NCBI RefSeq assembly: GCF_009870125.1
Contig: NC_046681.1
Span: 22,829,001 to 22,893,000, forward strand
From: Drosophila pseudoobscura
Taxonomy: Eukaryota > Arthropoda > Insecta > Diptera > Drosophilidae
Direction: 5' to 3'
DNA length: 64,000 nucleotides
Shown here one piece after another: positions 11,031-22,910 of the stretch. Both the position numbers and the translations under genes were made by a program. The notes under the pieces were generated by a model. The model was not told where the DNA came from, did not search any database, and worked only from the letters and a program-made list of their open reading frames with translations. Numbering within the stretch: the first letter of the stretch is position 1; each line of letters begins with the position of its first letter.

Positions 11031-14000
11031 TGTTTGTCTTGCCTCCGACTGGCATGATAATGGATATCATATTACCTCGGGGCTCTACATTTTAGTTTTT
11101 TGCACTTTGCATTGTAATAAACACACGACAATATGCGACAACACCACTGAATAAGCTGCAGTAGCTGCTGGGGCATCCACAGGAGACCAGCAGGAGAATC
11201 TGAGGCATCCACAGGAGGCAACAGGAGCAGCAGCATCAACGCCCTTAAATAAAATGCGCGAAGCGAAAGAGATCATAAAACGACAAGAACTTTGTCGCAT
11301 TGTGGGGTTGGTCCAGAAATGGTATTCCATTGCCCCAAGAGAGGTTATGAACTCTAGAATTTAAGGCAATTTTAAGGGATTTTGTAGAATAATCTATGGC
11401 CGGGATGCCGAGTATCTTTGGACTGGTTTTATACACATATAGTTTCCACACACATCTTCCTTCCATTCAGCATTCATATTCCCATTTGAGTTATCAAAAA
11501 GTCCCCAAAGAACACTTATACACAGTCCAGTACAAGAGTCAGAACTTTGAACTTTCCAACGAGAAACTATCCGAACACTAACGAAACTGTTTGTCGGAAC
11601 ACAACTAGAACCGAATAGGTCGGGAGAGATGGCTTTGCCTTAACTTATTTTGTATGTTGTGTATGCACAAGTTTTACAGAAAAAGGATACGAATTTTGAT
11701 GTCTTTTTGCGGGGACTGTGTGTGTGCTTAGTCCCCAGGGTAAAATCATTTTCAATGCAGCCCCCGGCAAAAGGATATACTCTTATATTAATACTTTTTT
11801 TTCCATTTAGTTTGCCAGACAAAATTTCGGCTAAATAAAAAATAAAAAGTTTTCAACTTGACCATTTCTTGCCCACTTCTGCTGGTGTCCAGTCTGGAAC
11901 TTTTGTGCATGAATATTTTAGGTAGAGTTCTCATTTCATGAAAGAGTTGGCCGAGTGGCTAATGGATTTATGTTTTAGCCAAAGACACGAAATTAAAACG
12001 TGTCCCCCATTAAGCCGGCCAATTTGAAAGGGTCAATGCTCCATAAATAATCGCAGACCCCGGAAACCCTTCGAAAGTGTTCAGCCTTATCGAAAGCCCA
12101 ACGAGGCACGAAACCCTTGCTCAAAAATCCTATCACAAGCATAATTAGGTTTTCGCAAGTAAAACTCTCCATATTATTTTCGATATACATTTTTAATGCT
12201 AACCTTGCGAAGACCTCAAAAATTAACCGCCCTCGAGAGCAGGGAGGGGGGTTGGGGGCTTCCTGGCTCTGAGGCGTGAGCCTCAACGCATCATAAAGGA
12301 AAAAGTTAAGCCCTTCTTAGCTGAAAAATGACACTTCCGTGTATATAAAGTTGTATATGGAAAAAAGGGACAGAACGGAACGGAACGGAAGGGAACGGAA
12401 GGGCGGAAGTCAAGCATCGTCTCGTCTCGTCTTGGCACGGCCTAAAAACAATGAAAATTACAAGCCGTCGCCGGCGACGGGAGAGAGAGAGAGTTTTTCC
12501 AACAAATTTCCTGTCTCGTGCGGCCTGTGCCTTTGGGGGTCTTGCTTTATCAACATCAGCGAAAGGACGGACCAGAGGGAGGGGGACCCACATAAACAAT
12601 TTTATTATTGGCTTCTGGGCTTCCGACCGAAATAAAACACAAGAAAGAAATGGGTCTTAACCCAGATTCGGATTTGGGCTTGCACATTCATTCGTGTGTG
12701 TGGTGTGGGTGTTTGTGTTGGACCGGAGAATCGAATTAGCATGCAAAATCTTTTGTTTGACTAACAATGTGTCAAAGTGTGTGACGAGAAAGCGTTAGTC
12801 TTTGTCACCCTCTCGCTCTTGCTCTCATCGATGATGCTACCAGGATGCCGGAGTCAGAGTCGGAGTCAGAGTCAAAGCAGACATCGCCATTAGGGCCGCC
12901 TCCTGCTAGAGCTGCTGCGACAATCAATCCCCAGACCCCAAAATCTGTCGTTGCCACAGTGCAGGCCACATGAATGGGAACACACACACACACACACACA
13001 AAGCACACCCAACCCCACCCAAAACCTCATCAATCTTGTCCTGAGAATTTCGCAAAATATTTTACAAATTGATTTTATTTTTCGAAATGTGTTCCAAAAA
13101 GGAAGGTGGCAAAAAAAAGTACATTAAAATGTGGCACAAAAGTTCAGTGCTCTCGAAATTATGAACGGCTCTCAGATGAATAATAAATAAGAGCGTATAA
13201 AGCGTAGGAACGACTGTAAGATACCCTACAAAAGGTTTGGAAGAAAAGCTATGAGTCTGCGGAAGATATTGATGCCATTAAAGGCAGATGGTATATTCTA
13301 TTATATGATTTGTATAATCAAACCCAGGAAGAGTTATTTATCTTTAAAATACCACAGTGAAGGCCTGGGAATCGAATATTCATTTCCCAGAATACAATAA
13401 TCCTTGCACCCTTCTGGCTCCATCGGATCGGTTATTATTCACTTGACCATAGGCGTTTGACCACTATTATTTTTGCACATGTCGCTGACATCCTTTTAGT
13501 CTCTGCCCCGTCTTGTGGCATATTTGTCATCCATAGTCGGAGGAGCCGGAGCCGGAGCCGGAGCTGCTGGCCTGCTTAATTAATGTTCGTTTGCTTTGGA
13601 TGTGTCCCCTTCACTCTCAGTCTCTATCGTTCTGTTGACCTTTTGGCAAATGCAAGTTGAGCCCAGTGTGTGGTCTGGTGTGTAGTGTAGTCGGGCCAAG
13701 TAGACTCAAACCGTTTGTGCTAAATTAGCAAATGACATAGTCAACATGGCCAACTTAGAGAGCCAAAAGCAGAGCACAGAACCGAGCACAGAACAGAGAG
13801 CAGAACAGAACCAGGATGAAAGGCCTGCTAACCCACAAAAGTACGTGCAATGCCGTCAACAGTATGTCCTACTCTCGCATCCTCTCCCTTTCTGCCTATC
13901 CCCCTATTCCTCCCCCTTGCCCTGTAGTCTCCTGCCACCTATATCTTTTAGTGCTGACACAAAACATAATGCCGGCGGGCAATGCTCTTTTAAGCACGCA

Positions 14001-15078
14001 GCTTGAATGGCGCCCACTGGGGAATGGAATGCGGCTGACAGGGCACAGTGGTACGGGAATGCTCATTGATTCGGAATTGATTATGCGATGGTACAGATAC
14101 CAGTACAAAGATATGAGATATGAGATCATATACACTCTCCCAGCCCAGTCTTCTACTGGCAAAAACAAAACCCATTTCACAACTGGTGCCACTGTGCCGC
14201 CACAGCTCCTGGTTGGGTGTCTAGCGAAAGTGCCTCAAACGGCGCATAACAATGATGATTATGTATATGTATATTCAGAGCTCTGAATTGTATATTGTAT
14301 ATTCTCTATATAGAGAGGAGACTACCCCCCACCCCCCGTCCCAGCTGCTGTGTAGGTGATGGGCCTCATAAAAATTGTGACGAAAAAAAAAATAAAAGAA
14401 CCGGCAAACAAACAGCCAAACAAAAGTTAAACAAAGCGACTGACAGTCCTCGAGTTTTACGCGGCTAATGAAAGGCATCGCATCATGGAAGGAGCTGACA
14501 GCAGGTTTTGGGCCCCCTATTTAACCACTGTGCTGGTGGTGGGTGGTGGGTGGGGGGTGGTGCCACCCATAACCATTTTGGGTGGGGTGGTGGCACCCCT
14601 TGAAGCAGAACCATAAACGCCATGCTGATAACTTCTTTATGTCTGGGGCTAAGTAAAGACATTGCTTCCGTGGCTGACAGTCAGACAGACAGACAACGGA
14701 AGTGGATGGGCCCCTCCCCCCGCCCCCCAAACCTCTTCCTAAAAATTATGCCAAGACAGCAGAAAAAAAAGGAAGAAAATTACCCAAAGAAAATATATAA
14801 AATTATTTTAAATTGAAATTCTGTTTATCTGGCGAGGGGAATCATCGTCGTCGTCGTCGTCATCGTCCTCCTGGTCCTGCTGCGGACAGAGCCCCAACAA
14901 AAAACCCAGCACATATTGTGGCCAGGTCCTCCTTTTCCTGCCCGCCACATCCGCCTCTCTATGTGGCGTTTTTCGGGGGTAATTCAATAAAGTGGAAAAT
15001 GATGCTCGTCGTCAACGTAATTTGCTTTCGTGGTTTCCACAAATCTGCCAGCCAGCCCCAGCACAGAGACAGAGAAGG

Positions 15079-15330
15079 CTCCTAATTGAGCGAAAGAGAG
15101 GGGCGCTCTCATGGAGAGAAAGAGAGAGAGAGAGAAAGATGGTTTCTAATGCTGAAATAGAGATAACTTCTAATGGAGCGATAGCTTTTAATAGAGAAGT
15201 GCAGACGGCCCCTCAAGGAGCGATAGAGATGGGTGCTGATAAAAGGACGAAGCTTCTTAGGGAGAGAATAAGAGAAAGAGACAGCTTCTTAGGAGGAATT
15301 GAAATAAAGAGGAGGCCCCTTGCTGAGCCA
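15079..15330. repeat. Degenerate 20-30 base tandem repeat, AG-rich
   Basis: Variants of a unit like CTTCTAATGGAGCGATAG recur about nine times with different spacing and GA-tract insertions. The frame stays open in places, but the peptide is only the repeat translated. It looks like a decayed minisatellite. Confidence 0.55.
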
Positions 15331-17781
15331 CTTGAATGGCGGTTAATCGGTTCTTCATATCACATCAAACAGAAGGAAGTACTGCCACCAGACACAGATG
15401 CAGACGCAGACGTAGACGTAGACGTAGACCGAGACCCACAGACCAGAGTTGGCATCATCGTAATCATCAAGTGATAAGTGCGGCCAGGCATCGGCGGAGG
15501 GCGGAGGGCATACCATATTCCATCACAGACGCGACGGCACTCACTTGGCTGTTAGTTTGGGCCTCCTTTCGTATCCGCTAAGCCAAAACTCAACTCGACT
15601 CGACTCGACTCAACGCGGCGCTCATCTCATCATCATCATATGGCACACAAGTGGCAAGCGATGAGTTTTTGGAGGAGACCGTCCCGTTCCGAGGAAAGCC
15701 AGGCGGCATGCAAACAACAGCAACAACAACGGGCGCCACACAAAAGGAAAATGTGGGCAAAATGGAGGTTGTTGCATGTGGGGACGGGGCATGGCCGGCT
15801 GGGATTGTGGAACGACCCCATTACGTGCCAAAGCACTAAAAACAAGCCACACGAGGAAGCGTCACCACAGCAGCAGATGCACGAAGAGCAGGGGCACAGA
15901 GAGGATGCTCCTCCATCCTCCATCCTCCACGAGAGCTTATAGCGAGAAGTGGAGTCCTCTGGTATGTACAAATATGAGAAGCGAGCGATGCTGCTCGTAA
16001 ATTTTGTCATATTTTACGTTGTTTTTTCACGTATACCCTTACGCTGGCGGGGGTAATACGATTAAAATGGATCAAATGGATCGATTCACTTCCCCTTTGC
16101 TTCTCATAAAGAATAGCTCGATTAGAGTGTAGAAAGATTTTAGGATTTTACAACTACAGTAATAAATATTCATTCGTATTCAAATGTTTATTACTCAGTA
16201 AATCTTTTAGAGGTCTTAGCTCCCACAGAAGCTATGGGGCTTTCGGAGTGGATCGATGGTAAGGCTTGTAATCTATTGGAATTCTGTATTGAATTCCTTT
16301 ATATTTTCGTTCAAAATCACACTCTGAAAGTGTATCGAAATCTTCGTTGCAGACAATCCTTTTCTTTCTTGTCTCGGTTTTTTTTTCTTTTTGTTGTTGT
16401 TTGTTTTCTGCACTTAAAGTTTTTTTTTGTCGCTTTTCATTTTGTTGTTTCATCGCACATTTTCTTGTTAATGCGCCTGAGCTTATTTTTGTCGTTGTTG
16501 TGTGTTTGTTTTTATTATTTCCTCCACCTCCTCCCCCCCCCCCCCCTCCCCTTCGTGTTGCTTTTTAGCAGCCCATTAAAAAAATGCGAGCGCACGCACA
16601 GTTTGACATGCACTTTTAATCGATTACAGGAGACCGAAAAACCCACACACCACCACACACGCACTCACATTAGTATGTGCACACACTCGCATTCACACTC
16701 GAAAGGCAACAGCAAAAACTTCCATCACGAACAACGAAATATCAGAGAGTGAAACAAAAAAAACAAATGGCAACAAAAGCAAAATTGTTGCTGCAATTTT
16801 CTTGGCACACGATTTTCCATATTTATTTTTTGTGCATACCCTGTGGTCGTAGAGAACAAGGGTAGTACCACCCATCTCCTTGAGATTCATAGAGGACTAT
16901 GATGGCAGTTCGTAGAAGACCTACCACAACGAGCAGCTTAGGCTCCCTCTCATTATCGTCTAACGAAAGTCTCTTTGGGAGTAACCTAAGAGGTATCTTT
17001 TAGTCGGGCATTTCCATAAACTATAGCAATCCATTCTTGGTTTCATTTTCTTCTCTCTTTGTTTTTTTTGTCTTTTTTTTTTGGCACACTTGTAAGGAGG
17101 ATAGCGATAAAGAGCCCGAGAGAAAGAGCCAGCCTGTGTGCGTGTGTGTGGTCGTGCCTGAGTGCCTCTGTGCATGTGTTTGTGTGTGTGTGTGTGTGTG
17201 TTGTCTTTTGGGGCCTTTTGCTGATGACTGCGCCGCGATTAAAGTTTATTTTTTGCTGCTTTAATTGAATAATAAATTAGGCGAATGGCACCCAGGCTCA
17301 TGCGAAAATAATCACACAAATGTGAGTACAAACAAAAAGTGGAAAGGGAATGCCAAAAATTGGTCATACCCTAGGATTTAACAGAAAGAAGGTCCTTCAA
17401 AATAGAAGGAGAGCTTTCTGGTTTCTGCCTTTAAGTGGAATTAGAGATAGAAATTGAAAAGCAAGGACCTGTAGCACTACACTCCGTGAAAAGCGAACCT
17501 TAAATAAGACCTTAAGCTTGTTAAGCTCTTGGTTCAATAAATATTTCCTGTCAGCGACAATCCCTTGGCCAAGGCGTTCATTTTGTTAAAGTTTTTGACA
17601 AGATAGATTCCCTTTACAGGGGGAAAAATAAGGCACAGATAGTACTGAGATTGAGCAACATTTCTAGTATCTAATAATGTCCATCTGCTGGGTGTCTCTG
17701 GTGTAGCGAAGATTCATAAAAGTTTTGGCTTCTTAAGTATTTTTTCTTGTATTGTTTCTTGACACATTGATAATAGAATAC

Positions 17782-17806
17782 GACAGACAGACAGACAGAC
17801 AGACAG
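17782..17806. repeat. GACA tetramer repeat
   Basis: Six tandem GACA units, a class of microsatellite common in insects. No gene nearby. Confidence 0.9.
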
Positions 17807-18015
17807 CTCGGGTGAAACTTTGAGGTGCGCTCAGATTTCCCTCAAGCCAGTTGACAGTTATCCGATAGTTCTTCAAACAGTTCTGCAGTTCTGTTCAACA
17901 ACTGGTAATTTAAGATGCAACTTTTCTAATTTCTATGATTTCCATTAAAATGTCTACTCCATCCTCCACTCAGCCTTTGTTCTCTCTATCCCAGCCTTAT
18001 AATAAATGTATTATG

Positions 18016-18040
18016 CCCCCCCCCCCCCCCCCACCCCCCC
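18016..18040. repeat. C-rich run (17 C, A, 7 C)
   Basis: A run of seventeen C residues, one A, then seven C. As for the G run at 11014-11030, the exact length should be treated as uncertain. Confidence 0.8.
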
Positions 18041-21000
18041 ATTATTGTATTATTCTGCTTTAACTAAAAGAGAACCACTACAACAGAAGGGGCAGCAGAA
18101 GGGGTATACAATCAGGAGCTGGAGTTTGTGAGTTTGAGGAGCTGCCGAGTAGCAGGCCTCAAAGAGCAATGAGGAATAATAAACAAATCAGGGAAAAGTT
18201 TTGCATGTTTATATTGCCGTGCTTCGGAGCGGAAGAATGAGAAATAAAAGTCTGCAAAAAAAGCCAGAAGAAAAACCATAAGAAGCAGGAGACGAAGCCG
18301 TCGAGGCAATGATAATTACAAAAACAGTCAACAAATGCACTTTGTCGAATCAAAGTTGAACAAGAAATTTGCGTCACTAATGGAAGCACTTGCAGTCATG
18401 TTGATCGATGTGGCATGGCGTCCCGGCGGCGTCCCGGGACCCTCTGTTGGTGGAGGCCTCAAGCCTGACCTGCTTATGGCTGCACATTCGCCAGATACCA
18501 GATAGCTGACAGATACAAAATGCATAAGCTGCTCACAGTTTAATCGGTTTATGTGACAGCCGAGGGACAGCCGAGGGAGGCGTGTCATGGTCTAGAAGTC
18601 ACACAACTGACACACTACTAAATCATAAAGGATTTGCAAGTTACGTCCAGCCAGGTCTGTGGACTGTACTGCGGAGGACTTGAAAGGAAAAACTAAAAAT
18701 AAAACCACCAGGAGCAGCATCAAGTGGCTGTCAATGCGTTTTGGGATGTGCTCAAGATAAGATGCAGTCCAGCAACCACAGAGTCCTGGGGAAAGCTCTT
18801 CTCTGTCAAAGTTTTCCCTGGGATTAAAGCCAACAGAGGAGCAAGAGAGGCAAACCCATAGAGAAAACGCACCAAAGGACAATTAAGCAACGCGGTGGGG
18901 GAAAATGGCAGCTGGGCAAAACCCTTGTGTGGTTTGTGTGGCTTGATTAAGAAGTTTTCGGTTTATAAATGATACAAGCGCCAGCAAATTATTCAAACTA
19001 ATTTGTTTAAAGCCCAGCGTCGGCTGGGATTCCTTTCTGTTAAAGCAGCCCTCAGGAAGGAGTCTTGTGATATTTGAAGATTAAATAGTAGATATTAGAT
19101 ATGAGGGATGAGATTAGATGCGAGATGCCATTAATTATGGGGGATTTATAATTAGGCAAAGTGCAGCCTTAAATATATACATGTATATTTATTAGGAATT
19201 TAATAAAATATTTTCACCAACGTATTGGACTTTTGTGCCGCTCTCTATATCTCTCTCTCACAGTGTGGCTTAGCAGCAAAGACCTCTTCCAGTCACACAT
19301 ATTTATGTATTGCAGGGCACAAAAAATACCTTAATGACTCAGTAAATACTTTTGTAAATACTTTTTACAAAAAGGTCAAAAAGTTTGGATTTCTGTGCTT
19401 TAATGTGCCAATAAGTTAGTGGAATAAACTGATTTTTCGCGTCGATCTCCCTTGAAGAAAAAACAACCATAGCATTACGAGCACAATCAAACAAGAAGGC
19501 AAACTTCTTTGCTTAACTTCATTAACATATCTCGAACAGCAAGTTGAACAATCTGAAGGAAAGTCCCTCGAAAAGTTCCCAAATGAGATGAAAGTCTTAT
19601 TCAATGTTTCGTGAATTTTCAAGAAATATGCAAATTATCTACACTTTATACCGATGTCTCATCTAATTAGACTTTGCACGGCGAAAGTTTTTCTCTTGCA
19701 AATTGCCTCAAATTGGACAAAAATTGTCGAAAGGTCAGGCCGGCCACTCGACAAACTTTGACCGGGACTAAATCAATGTTTGCCCTGTCCTCTCGTTTGG
19801 GTCGAAACCTGCGATATTGATATGCTTTTGTCCCCTGTTTTGAAGGATAAATCTTAATCAATAAATAATTGCCATTTTTCTGTTTGGCAAAAATATCCAT
19901 TTCATCGAAATCGTAGGCAAGCCATAGACAAATCCAAGATAAGCCAATTGTAAATAAAAACCGAAAAAGGTTTTTCTCTCCCCTCTTCCCCGGAAAAACC
20001 AGAAACCCAAAATTTCTTAGAAACAGAAGAACGAAAAATAAAATGAAATGAAATACTTTCGATTGACATATATGTACGTATTTTCGTGATGGAATCCATT
20101 GTTTGTAGGAGTCGTCGTCGGTCCCTTTCGTTGGGGAAATGGGAAATGAACTTCTTGTTTAAGATGGTGTGCGAGTGGAGTGGATTCTGTGTGTCTGTGG
20201 GGAAAAACGAAAGTAATGCAGTTGTATTGAGGGAGGGAGTCGACACGACTTCAGCACAAATTTAATATTGTAAATGGAAATCCCGCACGGAGGACGAACA
20301 GGAGCCAGAGAAGTAGAGCCAGGAGTAGCAGGAGCTGTGTCAGCGTGAGTGCGTAGCCCAGGAGAGTGGAAAATTTCGTGTAAAGTGTCCTGGCACTTAA
20401 CCGTACAATTGATTTTTGACAAATACGTTGCTGCTGTTGCTGCTGTTGCGATGCTCACCTTTCGCCGCGATGTTGGTGCCCCTCGCTGTTGTTGCCACAG
20501 CTGACGACAGAGTGTCAACAATGGCAAGGGCTGACAAACGCGAAATCAAACTATGCAAATGAGGACCCCGCCCCCCACACACAATCAGCGCCTCAGCGCC
20601 TGACCCTTGACCCAGGCGTGACCCAACGCAGCACAGCACAAGCCAGTAAGAACTTTAAAGTAGACATAACGACTATAAGATACCCAAAACTGGGGAAGTC
20701 TCTTAAATTGGAAGAAGATTAAGAGATTGGTATACAGGATCTAATGAAACCTAAACAAATTTTTAGATTAGTAGCCTTTGATCTCTATACTGCATATCTA
20801 TCTCTATATATCTCTATTTTTTCGCTCGATTTCTATATCTATATAGACCCTTTCTCGTAGCGACTACCGGGTACTACAATCGCAATAACCTTAATCAAAA
20901 GCGACTGCTTTCGAGGTGTGGTGTGCTGTCTGTCACTGAATGAAATAAATGTAAATTTCATAAATGAAGTAAAGAGACACACAATTGGCAGATCGCTCCG

Positions 21001-21223
21001 CACAGGCGTCTGTCTGCTGGCAGCTCATTGGCCCGGTCACACATCCCAGGGCCATCAATATATCATCAATATTAAAATGCAATTACAATCCTCCTGGCAG
21101 GGGCAGGGGGGTAATCGCATAAAAAATTAACCATCGAATTGTGCTAAACGATGGCCTGGCCTCGAACCTGCTGATACCTTGATTTCCCATCCACATTCAA
21201 CGCAGTTCTGTGTTGTCTGTTTG

Positions 21224-21333
21224 TCTCCTGGTTTCGGACTGTTTTTCTCCTGGTTTTGCAACGTTTTTCTCTTGGTTTTTCCCCTGATTTCCTACTGGTT
21301 TTGCACCGTTTTTCTCTTGGCTTTCCACTTTTT
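21224..21333. repeat. 22-base minisatellite, five units
   Basis: Units begin at 21224, 21246, 21268, 21291 and 21313, each of 21-23 bases. They share TCTCCTGG or TCTCTTGG at the left and GTTTT at the right. Three units make 66 bases, so the minus-strand frame repeats a KPREKRCKT-type peptide. That peptide is a by-product of the repeat, not evidence of a gene. Confidence 0.8.
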
Positions 21334-22629
21334 TCCTCCTGAAGTGCCGCGCCGTGTCCTCGCCTGAAAGTATGCCACGGGGTTGTGCCACGGGAGATGC
21401 TCCGACTGGTTTTAGTAGCTTTGCTCTTGGCACTGCAGTGGGACAGAATTTGCTCAACATTTAGTCGGGAATCAGAGTCGTTTTGGTTAGCTACACCACA
21501 ATTGTGGAGGCAGTCGTAGTCACCCCCGAAACTAAGAGAAACTCTGTTGTTAATTCCATTTTGATATCTGGGAAATGTCAGGGGAAACTCCAAAACTCTC
21601 GAGGCTCCTGCAGAAAAATACAGCCAAATTATTCGGATTCAACCGCCGTTGTGGAAAACTCATGTATGAAAAATCATATTCTTGAAAGGCTTTAAATAAA
21701 ATTCAATTATCTTTGTGTCAAAAGCAAACTTTTCGCACATTTTACCAGCGTCTGACGCTTCCACAACTTCATACTGAAGCTGAAGGGTGAAAATAAATCA
21801 ACTGAAGGAAACAATATTACACTTTTGACGCTGTCCGCCTAAAAGAGATGTTCGAGGGTGTAGGCAAAGCCTCAAACCTACTATCCACAGCTCTGGTATA
21901 CTTCTGAAAAAACAAACCAAAGAAAACCCACATATTTCTTACATTTTCACCAAAAGCCATTGCAGATAAAACAAATGCTTCTGATCCTTAAATGTTTATA
22001 TAAATTTATGTGAAAACTAAAGATTACACAGCACTATAAACTATATAACTGCTGCACTTTCAAAATGTGTCCCCCGCAAATGGCGTAAGGCCACTGTTAA
22101 GGTAAATTTATGACTGAAACTTAATATCACAGCCCCCTACGAAACAACATTAATTCAAAGTCTTTACGACTTGTGCCATTTAACTATCTTTTGAGTATTA
22201 TAAATTAGAGTAGAGGCGAAGCTAGTGGGCGTGGAAATTTGTATAACTTTTAGAGAAAACCCATAGCCGATATACCTGGATATTTGTCGCGATTTCCATC
22301 TGGAAATTCCCCAATAATATATATTGGGGAGCATTTTTAAAGGAGAAATTTACAAGTATGGAATATCTCTCCTCAAATGAGTTTTATTTGATAGAGGAAA
22401 ATAATGCTCTACTACAAATTATGCTTTATCTATAAATTTGTTTATTTTTAACAAGAATTCCTTTGGGTTTCAATGAAAAATTATGAACGAAAATATGATA
22501 CGCCCGACTAACCAAATTCTTTACATTTAAGAGGAAAATTCCTATTATTTAAAAGTAGCAAAAAATACGCTACGTGCAAAACTTTTTATAAATTAATGAG
22601 TGAATAGAAATTATATATTTCCATGGCTT

Positions 22630-22910
22630 GAAGTCCGTATAAATTGAAGAAAGAATGTTATGCGCTGAAGCCAAAAATTTGTATAAATTTAAGGAGCGAC
22701 CTAGGGGCAAGCGAGATACCTGAAATATAAATATTTACTATAGACTTAAGGAGCAACATACCATAATATGCTACCCCAGAATTTGTGTAAATTGAAATAT
22801 CAACAAAATATATGCTAAACCACAAAATTAGCATAAATTTAAGCATCAGCACAGGAATATTTGTACTCCATATAAATAGCATTTGAATCCGTATAAATTA
22901 AAGTCGTATC
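22630..22910. repeat. Diverged A/T-rich repeat field (TATAAATT core)
   Basis: Versions of a core such as GTATAAATTTAAG occur near 22637, 22681, 22786, 22834, 22871 and 22896, some preceded by AAATTTG or TCC. Spacing is uneven (about 25-105 bases). It is best read as an old, decayed tandem array. Confidence 0.4.

Larger units (their letters stand above)
7569..13000. other. Gene-poor region upstream of the transporter
   Basis: I find no conserved protein or RNA gene. The near side probably carries the transporter's promoter and 5' UTR exons, but I cannot place a start site. Contents are mostly simple sequence: a CT run (8357-8384), CT-rich DNA near 9750-9780, an AGTCC repeat (10081-10100), CA and GT tracts (10696-10743), a 17-base G run (11014-11030), an ACGGA-type repeat (about 12370-12400) and a CA run (12980-13000). 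Confidence 0.5.
13001..21100. other. Intergenic region, mostly simple and degenerate repeats
   Basis: No supported gene on either strand; open frames here are short and compositionally biased. Notable contents: a GGAGCC repeat near 13540-13565, GTCGTC repeats near 14840-14862, a degenerate minisatellite (15079-15330), a C run (16533-16546), a GT run (17180-17201), a GACA repeat (17782-17806), and a long C run (18016-18040). Confidence 0.5.

Noticed and set aside
14992-15474. A 160-codon plus-strand open frame
   Set aside because: It is a translation of a degenerate GA-rich tandem repeat, with no domain and biased composition.
21144-21593. A 149-codon minus-strand open frame with repeated KPREKRCK peptides
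   Set aside because: The peptide repeat follows directly from the 22-base minisatellite; the flanks show no protein-like features.
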